Of a DNA stretch of 64,000 bases, positions 17,768 through 25,546 are shown piece by piece. This stretch comes from Gemmata massiliana. GTDB lineage: Bacteria > Planctomycetota > Planctomycetia > Gemmatales > Gemmataceae. How positions within the stretch are numbered: position 1 is the stretch's first letter; every line of letters starts with the position of its first letter. Under the pieces are notes generated by a model. It was not told the origin of the DNA. It did no database searches and saw only the letters and a program-made list of their open reading frames with translations. The stretch lies in NCBI RefSeq assembly GCF_901538265.1, contig NZ_LR593886.1, positions 1,240,001-1,304,000 on the forward strand. Direction: 5' to 3'. The translations under genes and the position numbers were made by a program.

Positions 17768-18784
17768 TCACTTCTGCTCGGTTTTGGGTTTCGGTTCGGG
17801 CTTCGGCTCGGACTCGGGTTCGGGTTTTGCGGCGGGCTTTTGCTTCCAGAACTCGGTGAGCGTCGGCGCATCCGGGGGAGCCGTCGTCGCGAACAGCAAC
17901 CCGTACTCACGAACGTAAAACGCCCCGCGGTTCTCATCCTGAAGCAACTGGAACCAGGCTCCGACCGGAAGCGTTTCACCCTGGGACGTGATCCCGATGG
18001 TGCGCGGTTGCCCCGTGGGTTCGAGCAATTGCCTGCCCGTGACGGGGTCAAATATCGCTGTGGGGAACCCGCGAACCGGGACATCCAATCCGGCCTCCTT
18101 CTTGAACACTTCTAACGCTTTCTCGAACGGCACTCTTTCACCCTTCGCGCCGAGCTTCACGGGCTTATCAAGTGCTGCGCGAATTTGGTCCGGTACCGCG
18201 CCGACTAACTTTTTCTGAAGCTCCAGGATCGCTCTGTTGGCAATTCGGGCTTCGAGTTCGGCATTGCGCTTGCGCGTATTAAGGAGTTCATCGAGTGCCA
18301 CTAAATCGACCACCCGAGCTGTGAGCTTGTCACTGTCGCTGCCGGTGAGCAACTTCCACTCGGCTTCGGCCAGCGCGAGGGCGGTCTTCGCCGTGGCGAG
18401 TTTCTCGCGCTCGATGAGCAGCGGTGCTTGAGGGAGCGTCCCTTTATCGACCATGCCTTTGGTCGCCTTGACGCGCTCCTCGGCCGCGACCAGCTCGCTC
18501 CTGAGTTGGTCGATTTTGGCCTTCAATGTCAGCACTTTGAGAGTGACGACCTGGCGCGCTTTCGCGAGTTCGGCTTCGGCGAGCTGGATCTTCGCCTTTG
18601 CCATTTTCACGTCGGCGTCGTTGGCGAGCGCGGCGCTAATTCCCGCGTCCGCTGGGTCGGTCGGTTTCTTATCCGCCTTGTCGCCCAGCGCCTTGGGCTG
18701 AGGTTCGGGATTCGGGGGCTGTGCGCTGATTGTTGTGGCGCAGAGCGTGAGCGCGAACAGCGCGCTAGCCGTCAGTCGTCGCAT
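17768..18784 (-). CDS. Secreted coiled-coil protein, third gene of the ECF operon
   Basis: 338 residues from ATG 18784, overlapping the previous gene by 20 nt. A signal peptide (MRRLTASALFALTLCATTISA) is followed by a Lys/Pro-rich stretch, then a long helical region (~55-185: KAKIQLAEAELAKARQVV, LKAKIDQLRSELVAAEERV, ANRAILELQKKLVGA) typical of coiled coils, and a globular C-terminal half that includes PFEKALEVFKKEAGLDVPVR, similar to short segments in other planctomycete secreted proteins. The tail is a Pro/Glu/Lys repeat (PEPESEPKPEPKPKTEQK). No enzyme motif. Operon position suggests it works in, or is controlled by, the sigma/regulator pair. Confidence 0.85.
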   Translation of the reverse strand: MRRLTASALFALTLCATTISAQPPNPEPQPKALGDKADKKPTDPADAGISAALANDADVKMAKAKIQLAEAELAKARQVVTLKVLTLKAKIDQLRSELVAAEERVKATKGMVDKGTLPQAPLLIEREKLATAKTALALAEAEWKLLTGSDSDKLTARVVDLVALDELLNTRKRNAELEARIANRAILELQKKLVGAVPDQIRAALDKPVKLGAKGERVPFEKALEVFKKEAGLDVPVRGFPTAIFDPVTGRQLLEPTGQPRTIGITSQGETLPVGAWFQLLQDENRGAFYVREYGLLFATTAPPDAPTLTEFWKQKPAAKPEPESEPKPEPKPKTEQK

Positions 18785-19337
18785 GGATCTTCTCCTTGAA
18801 TGCCGCGTTCTTGAGGGACGCGAGCAACCACGAATCCTCCGGTTCCGGCGACAACGCGGTGTCGCCGCTCCGGGTGAGGAACAGTCGGTAGCACCGGGCC
18901 GCGTTCGCGTAATCCTGTTCGGCGGCCAAATACTTGTCGCCCGCGCGCCGGTAGAGCGTGGCTGCGGCCGCACCATCTGCTTGTTCCGCGTCCAGTTCAA
19001 GCCGGGCGGCAGTGAGTGTTGGCGGCGGAACCGATGGCGCTTCGGTCGCGGAGATCACGACCGGAACGACCACCGGGACCGTCGCCACGATCGTTTCCAC
19101 TTCGCGGGTAACGACCACTGTTTCGCGCTCGGGCGGTGTGCGCAGAGCCCCCACACCAACGCCCACCACGAACACCGCGGCCACGGCCGCGACCTTGCCC
19201 GCGCGCCGGACCCACTTGGTCCGACAGACGCGGCGCTGTGTGGTACGCAGAAGCGCGCTTCGCAGAGTTGCGTCAGTCGATGGCGGTGGAGGGGCCAGTA
19301 GGTCGTCGAGGTCGTCCGTAGGTAGTTCGTCACTCAT
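18765..19337 (-). CDS. Single-pass membrane protein, candidate anti-sigma factor
   Basis: 190 residues; its ATG overlaps the end of the sigma gene by 8 nt. The N-terminal ~40 residues are cytoplasmic-like (acidic MSDELPTDDLDDLL, then basic TTQRRVCRTKWVRR), a TM helix follows (~47-65, GKVAAVAAVFVVGVGVGAL), then a Val/Pro-rich periplasmic stem and a helical C-terminal part (YRRAGDKYLAAEQDYANAAR) that resembles one TPR-like hairpin. No zinc-binding HxxxCxxC anti-sigma motif is present. Coupling to an ECF sigma gene plus one TM helix makes an anti-sigma role likely but unproven. Confidence 0.8.
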   Translation of the reverse strand: MSDELPTDDLDDLLAPPPPSTDATLRSALLRTTQRRVCRTKWVRRAGKVAAVAAVFVVGVGVGALRTPPERETVVVTREVETIVATVPVVVPVVISATEAPSVPPPTLTAARLELDAEQADGAAAATLYRRAGDKYLAAEQDYANAARCYRLFLTRSGDTALSPEPEDSWLLASLKNAAFKEKIHATTDG

Positions 19338-19884
19338 GGCCGTTCTCGTAAATCGCGCGGAACGCTTGTCGGGCGCGTGCGAGCAGAGATTCCACTGCTT
19401 TGGGCGAATCGTTGCGTGCGGCGGCTATCTCGTCGGCCGTTTGCCGGTCGAGGTACTTGGCCCGCAACACGGCTTCGTAGTGGTCGGGTAGCGCCGCGAG
19501 CGCTGCGGCTACGCGCTCGGCCTTTTCGATTTCGGCTCGTGCATCAGGACAGGGGCGGTCGTCGCCCGGTGCGAGCGGTCGGAATCGCGCGTTCCGTCGG
19601 TACCGGGAACGGATCGCGTTGCGGGCGGCGTTGGACGCGATCCCGCAGAGCCATTGGAAGAACGCGCCGCGCGCCGGGTCGAATGCACGCACCCGCCGAA
19701 CGGCCGTCAACCACGTCTCCTGGAGCACGTCGTCCGTCAGGTCACGCAACCCGCCGCAGCGCCAGCGGACGTAATCGGCGAGGCGCTCGTAGTGCGCATC
19801 GAACCACTGGCGCCACGCGGTCGCGTCGCCGGCCAGGACCGCGTCGCGGATCGCCCGCTCGTGCCAAGGGTCGCCGTCGCTCAT
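19330..19884 (-). CDS. ECF-type RNA polymerase sigma factor
   Basis: 184 residues from ATG 19884 (an earlier in-frame ATG at 19980 would add a leader that is hairpin sequence). Region 2: WFDAHYERLADYVRWRC and LTDDVLQETWLTAVRRVRAF (the D-D-x-x-Q-E-x-[FW] core). Region 4: AALAALPDHYEAVLRAKYLD, then a helix-turn-helix DEIAAARNDSPKAVESLLARARQAF. It lacks the C-terminal extension of the two other sigma factors here. First gene of a three-gene overlapping operon with a membrane partner, so release from the membrane protein is the expected control. Confidence 0.92.
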   Translation of the reverse strand: MSDGDPWHERAIRDAVLAGDATAWRQWFDAHYERLADYVRWRCGGLRDLTDDVLQETWLTAVRRVRAFDPARGAFFQWLCGIASNAARNAIRSRYRRNARFRPLAPGDDRPCPDARAEIEKAERVAAALAALPDHYEAVLRAKYLDRQTADEIAAARNDSPKAVESLLARARQAFRAIYENGHE

Positions 19885-19950
19885 CGTCCGGATATTGTCC
19901 GCGTGGGGGCGAAATCCCTCGCGGAATTTTTTTGCGAGAACAATAGGGAT

Positions 19951-19970
19951 CACAGGGCGGAAGCCCTGTG
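19951..19970. other. Small hairpin upstream of the ECF operon
   Basis: CACAGGGC GGAA GCCCTGTG forms an 8-bp stem with a tetraloop, with outer AGAACA/TGTTCT (19937-19942, 19971-19976). It lies 66 nt upstream of the sigma start, so it may be in the leader or act as an operator. Confidence 0.4.
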
Positions 19971-20080
19971 TGTTCTTCAAAATGAGCGGAGAATGTCGAA
20001 AATGGCCAAAAATGGGCGCGTTGATTGCTCACTTTTGGGCAGGGACGGCCATTTTGGGCGTCTCGCACCCGTGAGGTATC

Positions 20081-20368
20081 ATGATGCGTACCCTCGCTCG
20101 CTTCGCTCTGAGCGTTGCTTCGTTCGCTGCGTTCGCGGACGACGCTTCGGCATGCGGTAAGAAACGCGGTCGGAAGTCGGCTACGGTTGCGTGTGCTCCC
20201 CCGCCGCCATGTGGCGGTTGCGGTTCCAGCTATAGTGTTCCTCCGGGTGCGTACTATCCTGGCCAACCGGGTTACCCCGGCGGTCCGGCGCTGATGCCGG
20301 GTGCGGCCCAACCGAGCACGGTGGTTCCTGGTGGAACGGTCGTTCCGGGAAAGATGCCGCCTAAGTAG
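20081..20368 (+). CDS. Small secreted Pro/Gly-rich protein
   Basis: 95 residues, start ATG 20081 or the adjacent ATG 20084 (GTGAGG upstream). A signal peptide (MMRTLARFALSVASFAAFA) is followed by a basic patch (CGKKRGRKS), a Cys/Pro/Gly segment (CAPPPPCGGCGSS) and a low-complexity Pro/Gly/Tyr tail (PGAYYPGQPGYPGGPALMPG). Two CxxC-like pairs might form disulfides or bind a metal. No homologous enzyme family is recognised; similar short proteins occur near envelope genes in planctomycetes. A terminator follows. Confidence 0.65.
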   Translation: MMRTLARFALSVASFAAFADDASACGKKRGRKSATVACAPPPPCGGCGSSYSVPPGAYYPGQPGYPGGPALMPGAAQPSTVVPGGTVVPGKMPPK

Positions 20369-20381
20369 TGACAATCATCTG

Positions 20382-20422
20382 CGCTCCCACCCGGTGAACC
20401 AGTCGCCGGGCGGGAGCGTTTT
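20382..20422. terminator. Rho-independent terminator between convergent genes
   Basis: A 13-bp stem with one mismatch (20382-20394 with 20406-20418, CGCTCCCACCCGG) is followed by TTTTATT on the plus strand. It also overlaps the last codons of the convergent nth gene. Confidence 0.8.
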
Positions 20423-21104
20423 ATTCGTGTCGTGTGACGCCCACCTGCTGGCACATTTCCAACAACGGGCACGACGAGCACTTGGGCCGGGCGCCGGTGC
20501 AGATGTGCTTGCCGAACGGTACGAGCAGCGCGTTGATCTCGACTCGCAAGTGTTGAGGGAGCTTCTCGTGTAGCTCGTCCATCGTCTTTTCTGGCGTCTT
20601 CGCACTCACGTAGCCCCACCGGTTCGTGACGCGGTGAACGTGAATGTCCACACCCGTGAGCATCTGGCCGCACGTGATGCCGACCGCGAGGTTCGCACAC
20701 TTTGGCCCGACGCCCTTAAACTTCATCAGTTCGTCGGCATCGCACGGCAACACGCCGTCATACTTCTCGACTGTTTCGCGCGCGACGGTGCGAATGGTCC
20801 CGGCCTTCACGTCGTGGAACGTGGAGGGATAGATGAGGCGCTCGATTTCCTTTACTGATAGCGCGGCAACGTCGGCGGGCCTCGGTGCGGCCGCGAACAA
20901 CCGACGCGACACGGGAAGTGTCGTTTCGTCCCGCGTGCGAATGGAGATGATGCACGCGACGAGGATCTCGAAGACGGAAGTATGGCCCTCGCCCGCGAGT
21001 TCAAAGAGGGCGGCTTTCGGGTACGGGGCAACCGCTTCTCGCAGGAGCGGGATCGCTTCTTCGATATCAAACGGCTTCTTCTTGAAGTGTTTCGCAGCGG
21101 GCAT
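20421..21104 (-). CDS. nth: Endonuclease III-type DNA glycosylase/AP lyase
   Basis: 227 residues, ATG 21104 with AGGAG 8 nt upstream. Removes oxidised pyrimidines and nicks the abasic site. The helix-hairpin-helix is MKFKGVGPKCANLAVGI with catalytic Lys135, and VDIHVHRVTNRWGY holds catalytic Asp153. The C-terminal [4Fe-4S] loop is Cys202-x6-Cys209-x2-Cys212-x5-Cys218, the classic spacing. The segment ILVACIISIRTRDETT replaces the usual LLSAQTTD, with Ile/Arg in place of Ala/Gln, so substrate preference may differ. It begins 5 nt after the stop of the upstream 221-residue gene and is probably co-transcribed with it. Confidence 0.92.
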   Translation of the reverse strand: MPAAKHFKKKPFDIEEAIPLLREAVAPYPKAALFELAGEGHTSVFEILVACIISIRTRDETTLPVSRRLFAAAPRPADVAALSVKEIERLIYPSTFHDVKAGTIRTVARETVEKYDGVLPCDADELMKFKGVGPKCANLAVGITCGQMLTGVDIHVHRVTNRWGYVSAKTPEKTMDELHEKLPQHLRVEINALLVPFGKHICTGARPKCSSCPLLEMCQQVGVTRHE

Positions 21105-21109
21105 TGGAG

Positions 21110-21775
21110 CTACTCCTTTCCCAGCAGCAAGTCGATCACCCAACAGCCTCGAACGTGCGGGCCGTCGCCGCGACAGTGCCCCAGGATGTCGGCGCTGTCG
21201 CACCCAGCATCCTGCAAGGCGTCGGCCAAGATCGGTATCCGGTCGAAAGCGCGGTCGGCGTAGATACCTTCGGCGAGGGCCGTGACAGTAGAAGTGAGCC
21301 AAGATCGGTCAACGATTACGGAGCGAAACGGGTTGCCAAAGATGTCGCGGAGAAGGTGGCACTGTGCCTGTTCTTCAATCGGGTTAGACGCCTGGAGTTG
21401 TCCTCCAACGGCTTCGATGGCGTAACGGTAAGCCCCGTACACTGCGCTCCAAGCGTCATTCTCGTGCTCGGTCAATTGATCTACGGCAGAACGTGCGAGT
21501 TCACCTGTGACGACGTTGTGTGGATAGTCTCTCTGGGGCGATGAATAGTGCGCTTCGCCTCCAGCATTCCGCAACTGCTCGACTGTGGCAAGTCCGTCTG
21601 CATACTGTTCTGCGATACTGACTGCCGAACGACATAAATCAGAGGGAAGGAGGTGTAAAATACGTTTAACGCATTCACAGGCGAACAACCGTAACTTCCG
21701 GTCGCTTACGCTCCCATGTAGGGATTTCAACATCGGGGCTAGGTCACTACATTTCAGCCACTCTTGTTCGGTCAT
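21110..21775 (-). CDS. Gemmata-type hypothetical protein (MTEQEWL family)
   Basis: 221 residues. The start MTEQEWLKCSDLAPMLKSLHG and the end AFDRIPILADALQDAGCDSADILGHCRG...VRGCWVIDLLLGKE are a pattern I recall as highly repeated in Gemmata genomes (recall, not a search). The middle (SDRKLRLFACECVKRILHLL, SAVSIAEQYADGLATVEQL) is helical and Cys-rich; conserved Cys/His in GCD...LGHCRG...GCW could bind metal. No signal peptide or TM helix. The C-terminal unit often appears with other domains in that genus, so it may be a protein-protein module. GC content is a little lower here than in neighbouring genes. Just upstream of nth. Confidence 0.75.
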   Translation of the reverse strand: MTEQEWLKCSDLAPMLKSLHGSVSDRKLRLFACECVKRILHLLPSDLCRSAVSIAEQYADGLATVEQLRNAGGEAHYSSPQRDYPHNVVTGELARSAVDQLTEHENDAWSAVYGAYRYAIEAVGGQLQASNPIEEQAQCHLLRDIFGNPFRSVIVDRSWLTSTVTALAEGIYADRAFDRIPILADALQDAGCDSADILGHCRGDGPHVRGCWVIDLLLGKE

Positions 21776-21999
21776 GCTGCTGGCTCCGGTCGGTTCACGT
21801 CAACATGGCCGGAGGCCGCGTGCAAGACAAGCGAGTAGGGCGGTGTGTAATGGGTGCAAATCGAAGTGAGATGCGCGACGTGCGTTCGTAACTTTTTCTT
21901 CGTGCTGCTCATTCTTACACCGCTCGTTGGTCGGCAAATATTGCCGGAAGAGTGGGGCAACTTCTGTGCCCCACCCCAACGAGCGCGACCGCGGCGCCA

Positions 22000-23460
22000 T
22001 TAATCGAGCGGGTACATCGGTCGGCGGATGCGCTTGTACTCGAACCGGGCCGCGTTGATCGCGGTGAGGCCGGGCGTGTCCACTTCGATGATCTCGCCGC
22101 CGATCGGCTCATACGCCGCCTTGTACGCGACCGCGGCTTTCACGACGATCATGCGCGCCTGCTTCGGGTCGATGCCGATGCTCGTGAGTTGCCCGAGGCT
22201 GAAGGGCGGCATGCGGAGCGAGTTCAGCACGAGTTGGTTGCCGTCGGCGAGGTCGATGACGGCGGTGTGCCCCTGATCGTTCTGCCGGCGCCCGCCGTGC
22301 CGCGGTTCGACCTCCGTCCACTTCCCCTCGTGGAGCGATCGCACCATTCCGCGCACGCGGACCGGCTCGCCGTGCAGTACCCCCGTCGAACCGCCGACGG
22401 TCACATCGACCGTCCCGCCGACTCCAGCGCTTTTAGCCTGTTCAACGGCCGCGGGCGCGTGAATCACGACCACGAACCCCTTCGCGTGCTGCTTCAGAAG
22501 CTCCGCGAGCAGCACGGTGCCGTCACCGGCGGAGCCGCCACCGATGTTGTCGCCGAGGTCGACGAGCAGGGCCGGTAACTTCGTGCTCGTGAGCGCCATG
22601 TGAACGGCCGCTTCCGGGCGCGGGCACGGGACGTTCAGTTGTTCGCGCACGGACCACATCGCGTTCGCGAGTTCGTCGGCCGCGGCCTTCGCGTGGGTGC
22701 GGTTCCCGTCGGCGACCACGATCACGCTCGCGCCCATGTCGGGCACGTCCGCGTAGGGGAAGCCGGCCATCAAACTCACCGAGAGGATGCCGGGCTGTTG
22801 CTCCATCTCGCGCGCCGTGCGCATGAGTCCGGCCATCGGCTCGCGGCTCGTGTCCTGCCCCAGCAGGTTCAAGAGCATCGGCGGCTTGGCGACGTGGCAC
22901 ACCGGGCGCACCTCGCCTTTCACCGCCCGCGCGAGCAACTGCGCCGCGATCAGCCCGCGCTGCCGCTGGTCGACGTGCGGGTACGTCTGGTAGCCGATCA
23001 GGATGTTCGCGGTTTCGGCCATTTGCGGCGAAACGTTTCCGTGGAAATCGAGCGTCACCGCGATCGGCACGTTCGGCCCGAGTGCGGCCCGAATTCGGCG
23101 CAGTACTTCTGCGTCCGCATCCGGGTGCTTGGGCGTGACCATTGCGCCGTGAAGTGCGAGCAGCACGCCGTCGGCGCGGGCGAGCTTGCACCCCGTCGCC
23201 AGTGCGTCCGTGAAGTGATCGAAGAACTCGTCCGTCACCGGACCCGCAGGGGTCGCCCAGGCCATTGCGACCGGAGCGAGGTCGTACCCGAATTTACCCG
23301 CGCCCTCGATGAACCCGCCCACCTCGTGGTGCGCGTCCTGCCAGACGGGGACCGTCGGATCGCCGTAGGTGAGGCTGCCGTCGCGGAACCGCCGGAGGTC
23401 CGTCGGGAGCGGAGCGAAGGTGTTCGACTCGTGCATGAACCCGCCGATGGCGATTCGCAT
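22000..23460 (-). CDS. M81-family metallopeptidase (MlrC-like)
   Basis: 486 residues from ATG 23460; the frame is open further upstream but without recognisable family sequence. The N-terminus MRIAIGGFMHESNTFAPLPTD is the M81/DUF1485 start, with ADGVLLALHGAMVTPKHPDADAE (His and acidic ligands), VTLDFHGNVSPQMAE, and IGYQTYPHVDQRQRG. The C-terminal half (LLVDLGDNIGGGSAGDGT, VNSLRMPPFSLGQLTSIGIDPKQARMIVVKAAVAYKAAYEP split across strands) corresponds to the MlrC C-terminal domain. MlrC of Sphingomonas degrades linear microcystin, but most homologues are of unknown substrate. Cytosolic, monocistronic, divergent from asd. Confidence 0.88.
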   Translation of the reverse strand: MRIAIGGFMHESNTFAPLPTDLRRFRDGSLTYGDPTVPVWQDAHHEVGGFIEGAGKFGYDLAPVAMAWATPAGPVTDEFFDHFTDALATGCKLARADGVLLALHGAMVTPKHPDADAEVLRRIRAALGPNVPIAVTLDFHGNVSPQMAETANILIGYQTYPHVDQRQRGLIAAQLLARAVKGEVRPVCHVAKPPMLLNLLGQDTSREPMAGLMRTAREMEQQPGILSVSLMAGFPYADVPDMGASVIVVADGNRTHAKAAADELANAMWSVREQLNVPCPRPEAAVHMALTSTKLPALLVDLGDNIGGGSAGDGTVLLAELLKQHAKGFVVVIHAPAAVEQAKSAGVGGTVDVTVGGSTGVLHGEPVRVRGMVRSLHEGKWTEVEPRHGGRRQNDQGHTAVIDLADGNQLVLNSLRMPPFSLGQLTSIGIDPKQARMIVVKAAVAYKAAYEPIGGEIIEVDTPGLTAINAARFEYKRIRRPMYPLD

Positions 23461-23677
23461 GAAGGCGCTGGGGTGGGAGGACTCACGGGCGCTCGGCCCG
23501 GTGCAATTTGAACGACGGCCCGCAGTGAGGCGCGAAGAACAATGTATTCTCTTCGCCGCGGCACGGTCGGCGTTTGTGGCCGCGGACCGGCGTGTTGCGA
23601 TTTCCTTAACAACGAGAATTTGTATTGTTATCTGTGGGCGGAATGTTCCGTCCGAATCTCCAATAAGAGGTGCTACT

Positions 23678-24694
23678 GTGGCCGTGAACGTGGCGGTTGT
23701 CGGTGCGACGGGTGCCGTGGGCGATCTGATTCGGAAGGTGCTCGTGGAGCGCAGCTTCCCGATCAAATCGATCAAATTCCTGGCTTCCGAGAAGAGCGCT
23801 GGTAAACCCGTCGAGTTCGCGGGGAAACAGTACACCGTCGAGCCGATCCGCGTCGAGGCGTTCGCGGGCGTGCAGATCGTGCTCAGTAGCACCCCCGGTT
23901 CGGTGAGCAAGGAGTTCTCGCCGATCGCGGCCAAGGCCGGTGCGATCGTGGTGGACAACTCCTCCGCGTGGCGCATGGACCCGGACTGCCCGCTCGTGGT
24001 GCCGGAGGTGAACGCGGACCAGCTCCACCACATCAAGAAGGGGATCGTCGCGAACCCGAACTGCGTCGCGATCCCGCTCTGCGTGGCGCTCAAGCCGCTG
24101 CACGATATTTCGCCGGTGAAGCGCATCGTGGTAGCCACCTACCAGTCGTCCTCGGGCAAGGGCGCGAAGGGGCTGGTAGACTTCAACGCGCAAGTGAGCG
24201 CGTGGGCCGCGGGCAAGCCCGTGCCGGCGCCGACGGCACACCGCGCCCAGCTCGCGGGGAACGTCATCACGCTGGACTGGACGCTGGACCCGAACGGCTT
24301 CACGGAAGAAGAGAACAAGGTCATCAACGAAACGAAGAAGATCCTGGGCGACGCGACCATCGGCGTGAGCCCGACGTGCGTCCGCGTGCCGGTGAAGGTC
24401 GCACACAGTGAGGCGGTCACGGTCGAGTTCGCGCGCCCGATCTCGGTCGCCGACGCGCGGGCCGCGCTCGCGAAGGCCCCCGGCGTGGTGTTCATGGACG
24501 ACGTGAAGGGCGAGTTCCCGCAACCGATCCACGCGGAGGGGAGCGACCACACGTTCGTCGGCCGCGTGCGCCAAGATCCGAGTAACCCGAACGCCCTGTG
24601 CCTGTGGGTCGTGGCCGACAACCTCCGCAAGGGCGCGGCGAGCAATGCCGTGCAGTGCGCGGAGGAACTCGTCAAGCGCGGCATCGTGAAGTGA
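23678..24694 (+). CDS. asd: Aspartate-semialdehyde dehydrogenase
   Basis: 338 residues from GTG 23678, which has AGAGG 7 nt upstream; no ATG fits. Reduces aspartyl phosphate to aspartate semialdehyde for Lys/diaminopimelate, Thr and Met. NADP-binding VAVVGATGAVGDLIRKVL, LSSTPGSVSKEF, VDNSSAWRMDPDCPLVVPEVN, then nucleophile Cys129 in ANPNCVAIPL and His243 in RVPVKVAHSEAV. Usual sequences have NPNCST and GHSE; here VAI and AHSE are mild variants. It is followed at 100 nt by truA across a palindrome, then aroA. Confidence 0.95.
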   Translation: MAVNVAVVGATGAVGDLIRKVLVERSFPIKSIKFLASEKSAGKPVEFAGKQYTVEPIRVEAFAGVQIVLSSTPGSVSKEFSPIAAKAGAIVVDNSSAWRMDPDCPLVVPEVNADQLHHIKKGIVANPNCVAIPLCVALKPLHDISPVKRIVVATYQSSSGKGAKGLVDFNAQVSAWAAGKPVPAPTAHRAQLAGNVITLDWTLDPNGFTEEENKVINETKKILGDATIGVSPTCVRVPVKVAHSEAVTVEFARPISVADARAALAKAPGVVFMDDVKGEFPQPIHAEGSDHTFVGRVRQDPSNPNALCLWVVADNLRKGAASNAVQCAEELVKRGIVK

Positions 24695-24700
24695 TTCGGT

Positions 24701-24783
24701 GAACGGCCGGTGTGGGCCGCCTGGTGGGAGCGAGGTGCAAGCCGCGACCTTCGCTCCCATCAGGCGGCCCACGCCGGCCGTTC
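24701..24783. repeat. 33-bp inverted repeat between asd and truA (REP-like, variant)
   Basis: Arms 24701-24733 and 24751-24783 pair with two mismatches around a 17-nt loop. The outer ends GAACGGCCGG and CCGGCCGTTCGCC are the REP-like core seen elsewhere, while the inner part (GGGCCGCCTGGTGGGAGCGA) is different. It may attenuate readthrough from asd into truA. Confidence 0.8.
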
Positions 24784-24793
24784 GCCCAAAACC

Positions 24794-25546
24794 ATGCGCA
24801 ACCTCAAACTCACCATCCGCTACGACGGGACGGATTTCTTCGGCTGGCAGACGCAGCCCGGTCAGCGCACGGTGCAGGAAACGATCGAGAAGGCCATCGG
24901 CGAGATCACCCGCGAGAGTCGCGTGCGCGTGAATTGTAGCGGGCGCACGGATTCCGGCGTCCACGCCGTCGGGCAAGTCGCCAACGTTTACACCGCGTCG
25001 CGGTTAAGCTGTGAGACGCTTCTCAAGGCGATCAACTCGAAGCTCCCGGACGATGTGAACGTTCGGGAGGTGGTCGAGGCGCCTCAAAGCTTCTGCGCGA
25101 ACAAGGACGCCGTGCGGAAGTCCTACCGCTACGTCGTTCAAGACGGGCGGCAGCAAGACCCGTTTTTGCGCAAATACGCCTGGTTCGTTCGACAGAACCT
25201 CGATGCGGAAGTCATGGCACGCGCCGGGCGGTGCCTGGTCGGGCGCCACGACTTCCGCTGTTTCGAGACGGAGTGGCCGAACCGCCTCACGAGCGTGCGC
25301 ACCATCACGCACCTGAGCGTGAACCGGTTCGGCGAGTGCATCTGGATCGACGTGGAGGCGAACGGCTTCCTCTATAACATGGTCCGGGCGATCGCGGGCA
25401 GCCTGGTGCAGGTCGGGCGCGGGTTCTGGCCCGAAACGCAGATCGCCGACGTGCTCCGGGCGATGGACCGCCGGCTCGCCGGCCCCACCGCGCCGCCCGA
25501 AGGCCTCTTCCTCATGCGTGTAACGTACCACCCATGTCCGACGTGA
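24794..25546 (+). CDS. truA: tRNA pseudouridine(38-40) synthase
   Basis: 250 residues from ATG 24794, which opens with MRNLKLTIRYDGTDFFGWQ, the standard TruA N-terminus. Isomerises uridine to pseudouridine at positions 38-40 of tRNA anticodon arms. Catalytic Asp53 lies in CSGRTDSGVHAVGQV. Other signatures are KSYRYVV, GRHDFRCFE, and FLYNMVRAIAGSLVQVGRGF near the end. No Shine-Dalgarno is clear; the palindrome lies immediately upstream. The last 13 nt overlap the start of aroA, so the two are translationally coupled. Confidence 0.96.
   Translation: MRNLKLTIRYDGTDFFGWQTQPGQRTVQETIEKAIGEITRESRVRVNCSGRTDSGVHAVGQVANVYTASRLSCETLLKAINSKLPDDVNVREVVEAPQSFCANKDAVRKSYRYVVQDGRQQDPFLRKYAWFVRQNLDAEVMARAGRCLVGRHDFRCFETEWPNRLTSVRTITHLSVNRFGECIWIDVEANGFLYNMVRAIAGSLVQVGRGFWPETQIADVLRAMDRRLAGPTAPPEGLFLMRVTYHPCPT

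Noticed and set aside
21776-21999. Gene or repeat upstream of the 221-residue protein
   Set aside because: Only short frames without ribosome site; composition less GC-rich but nothing supportable.
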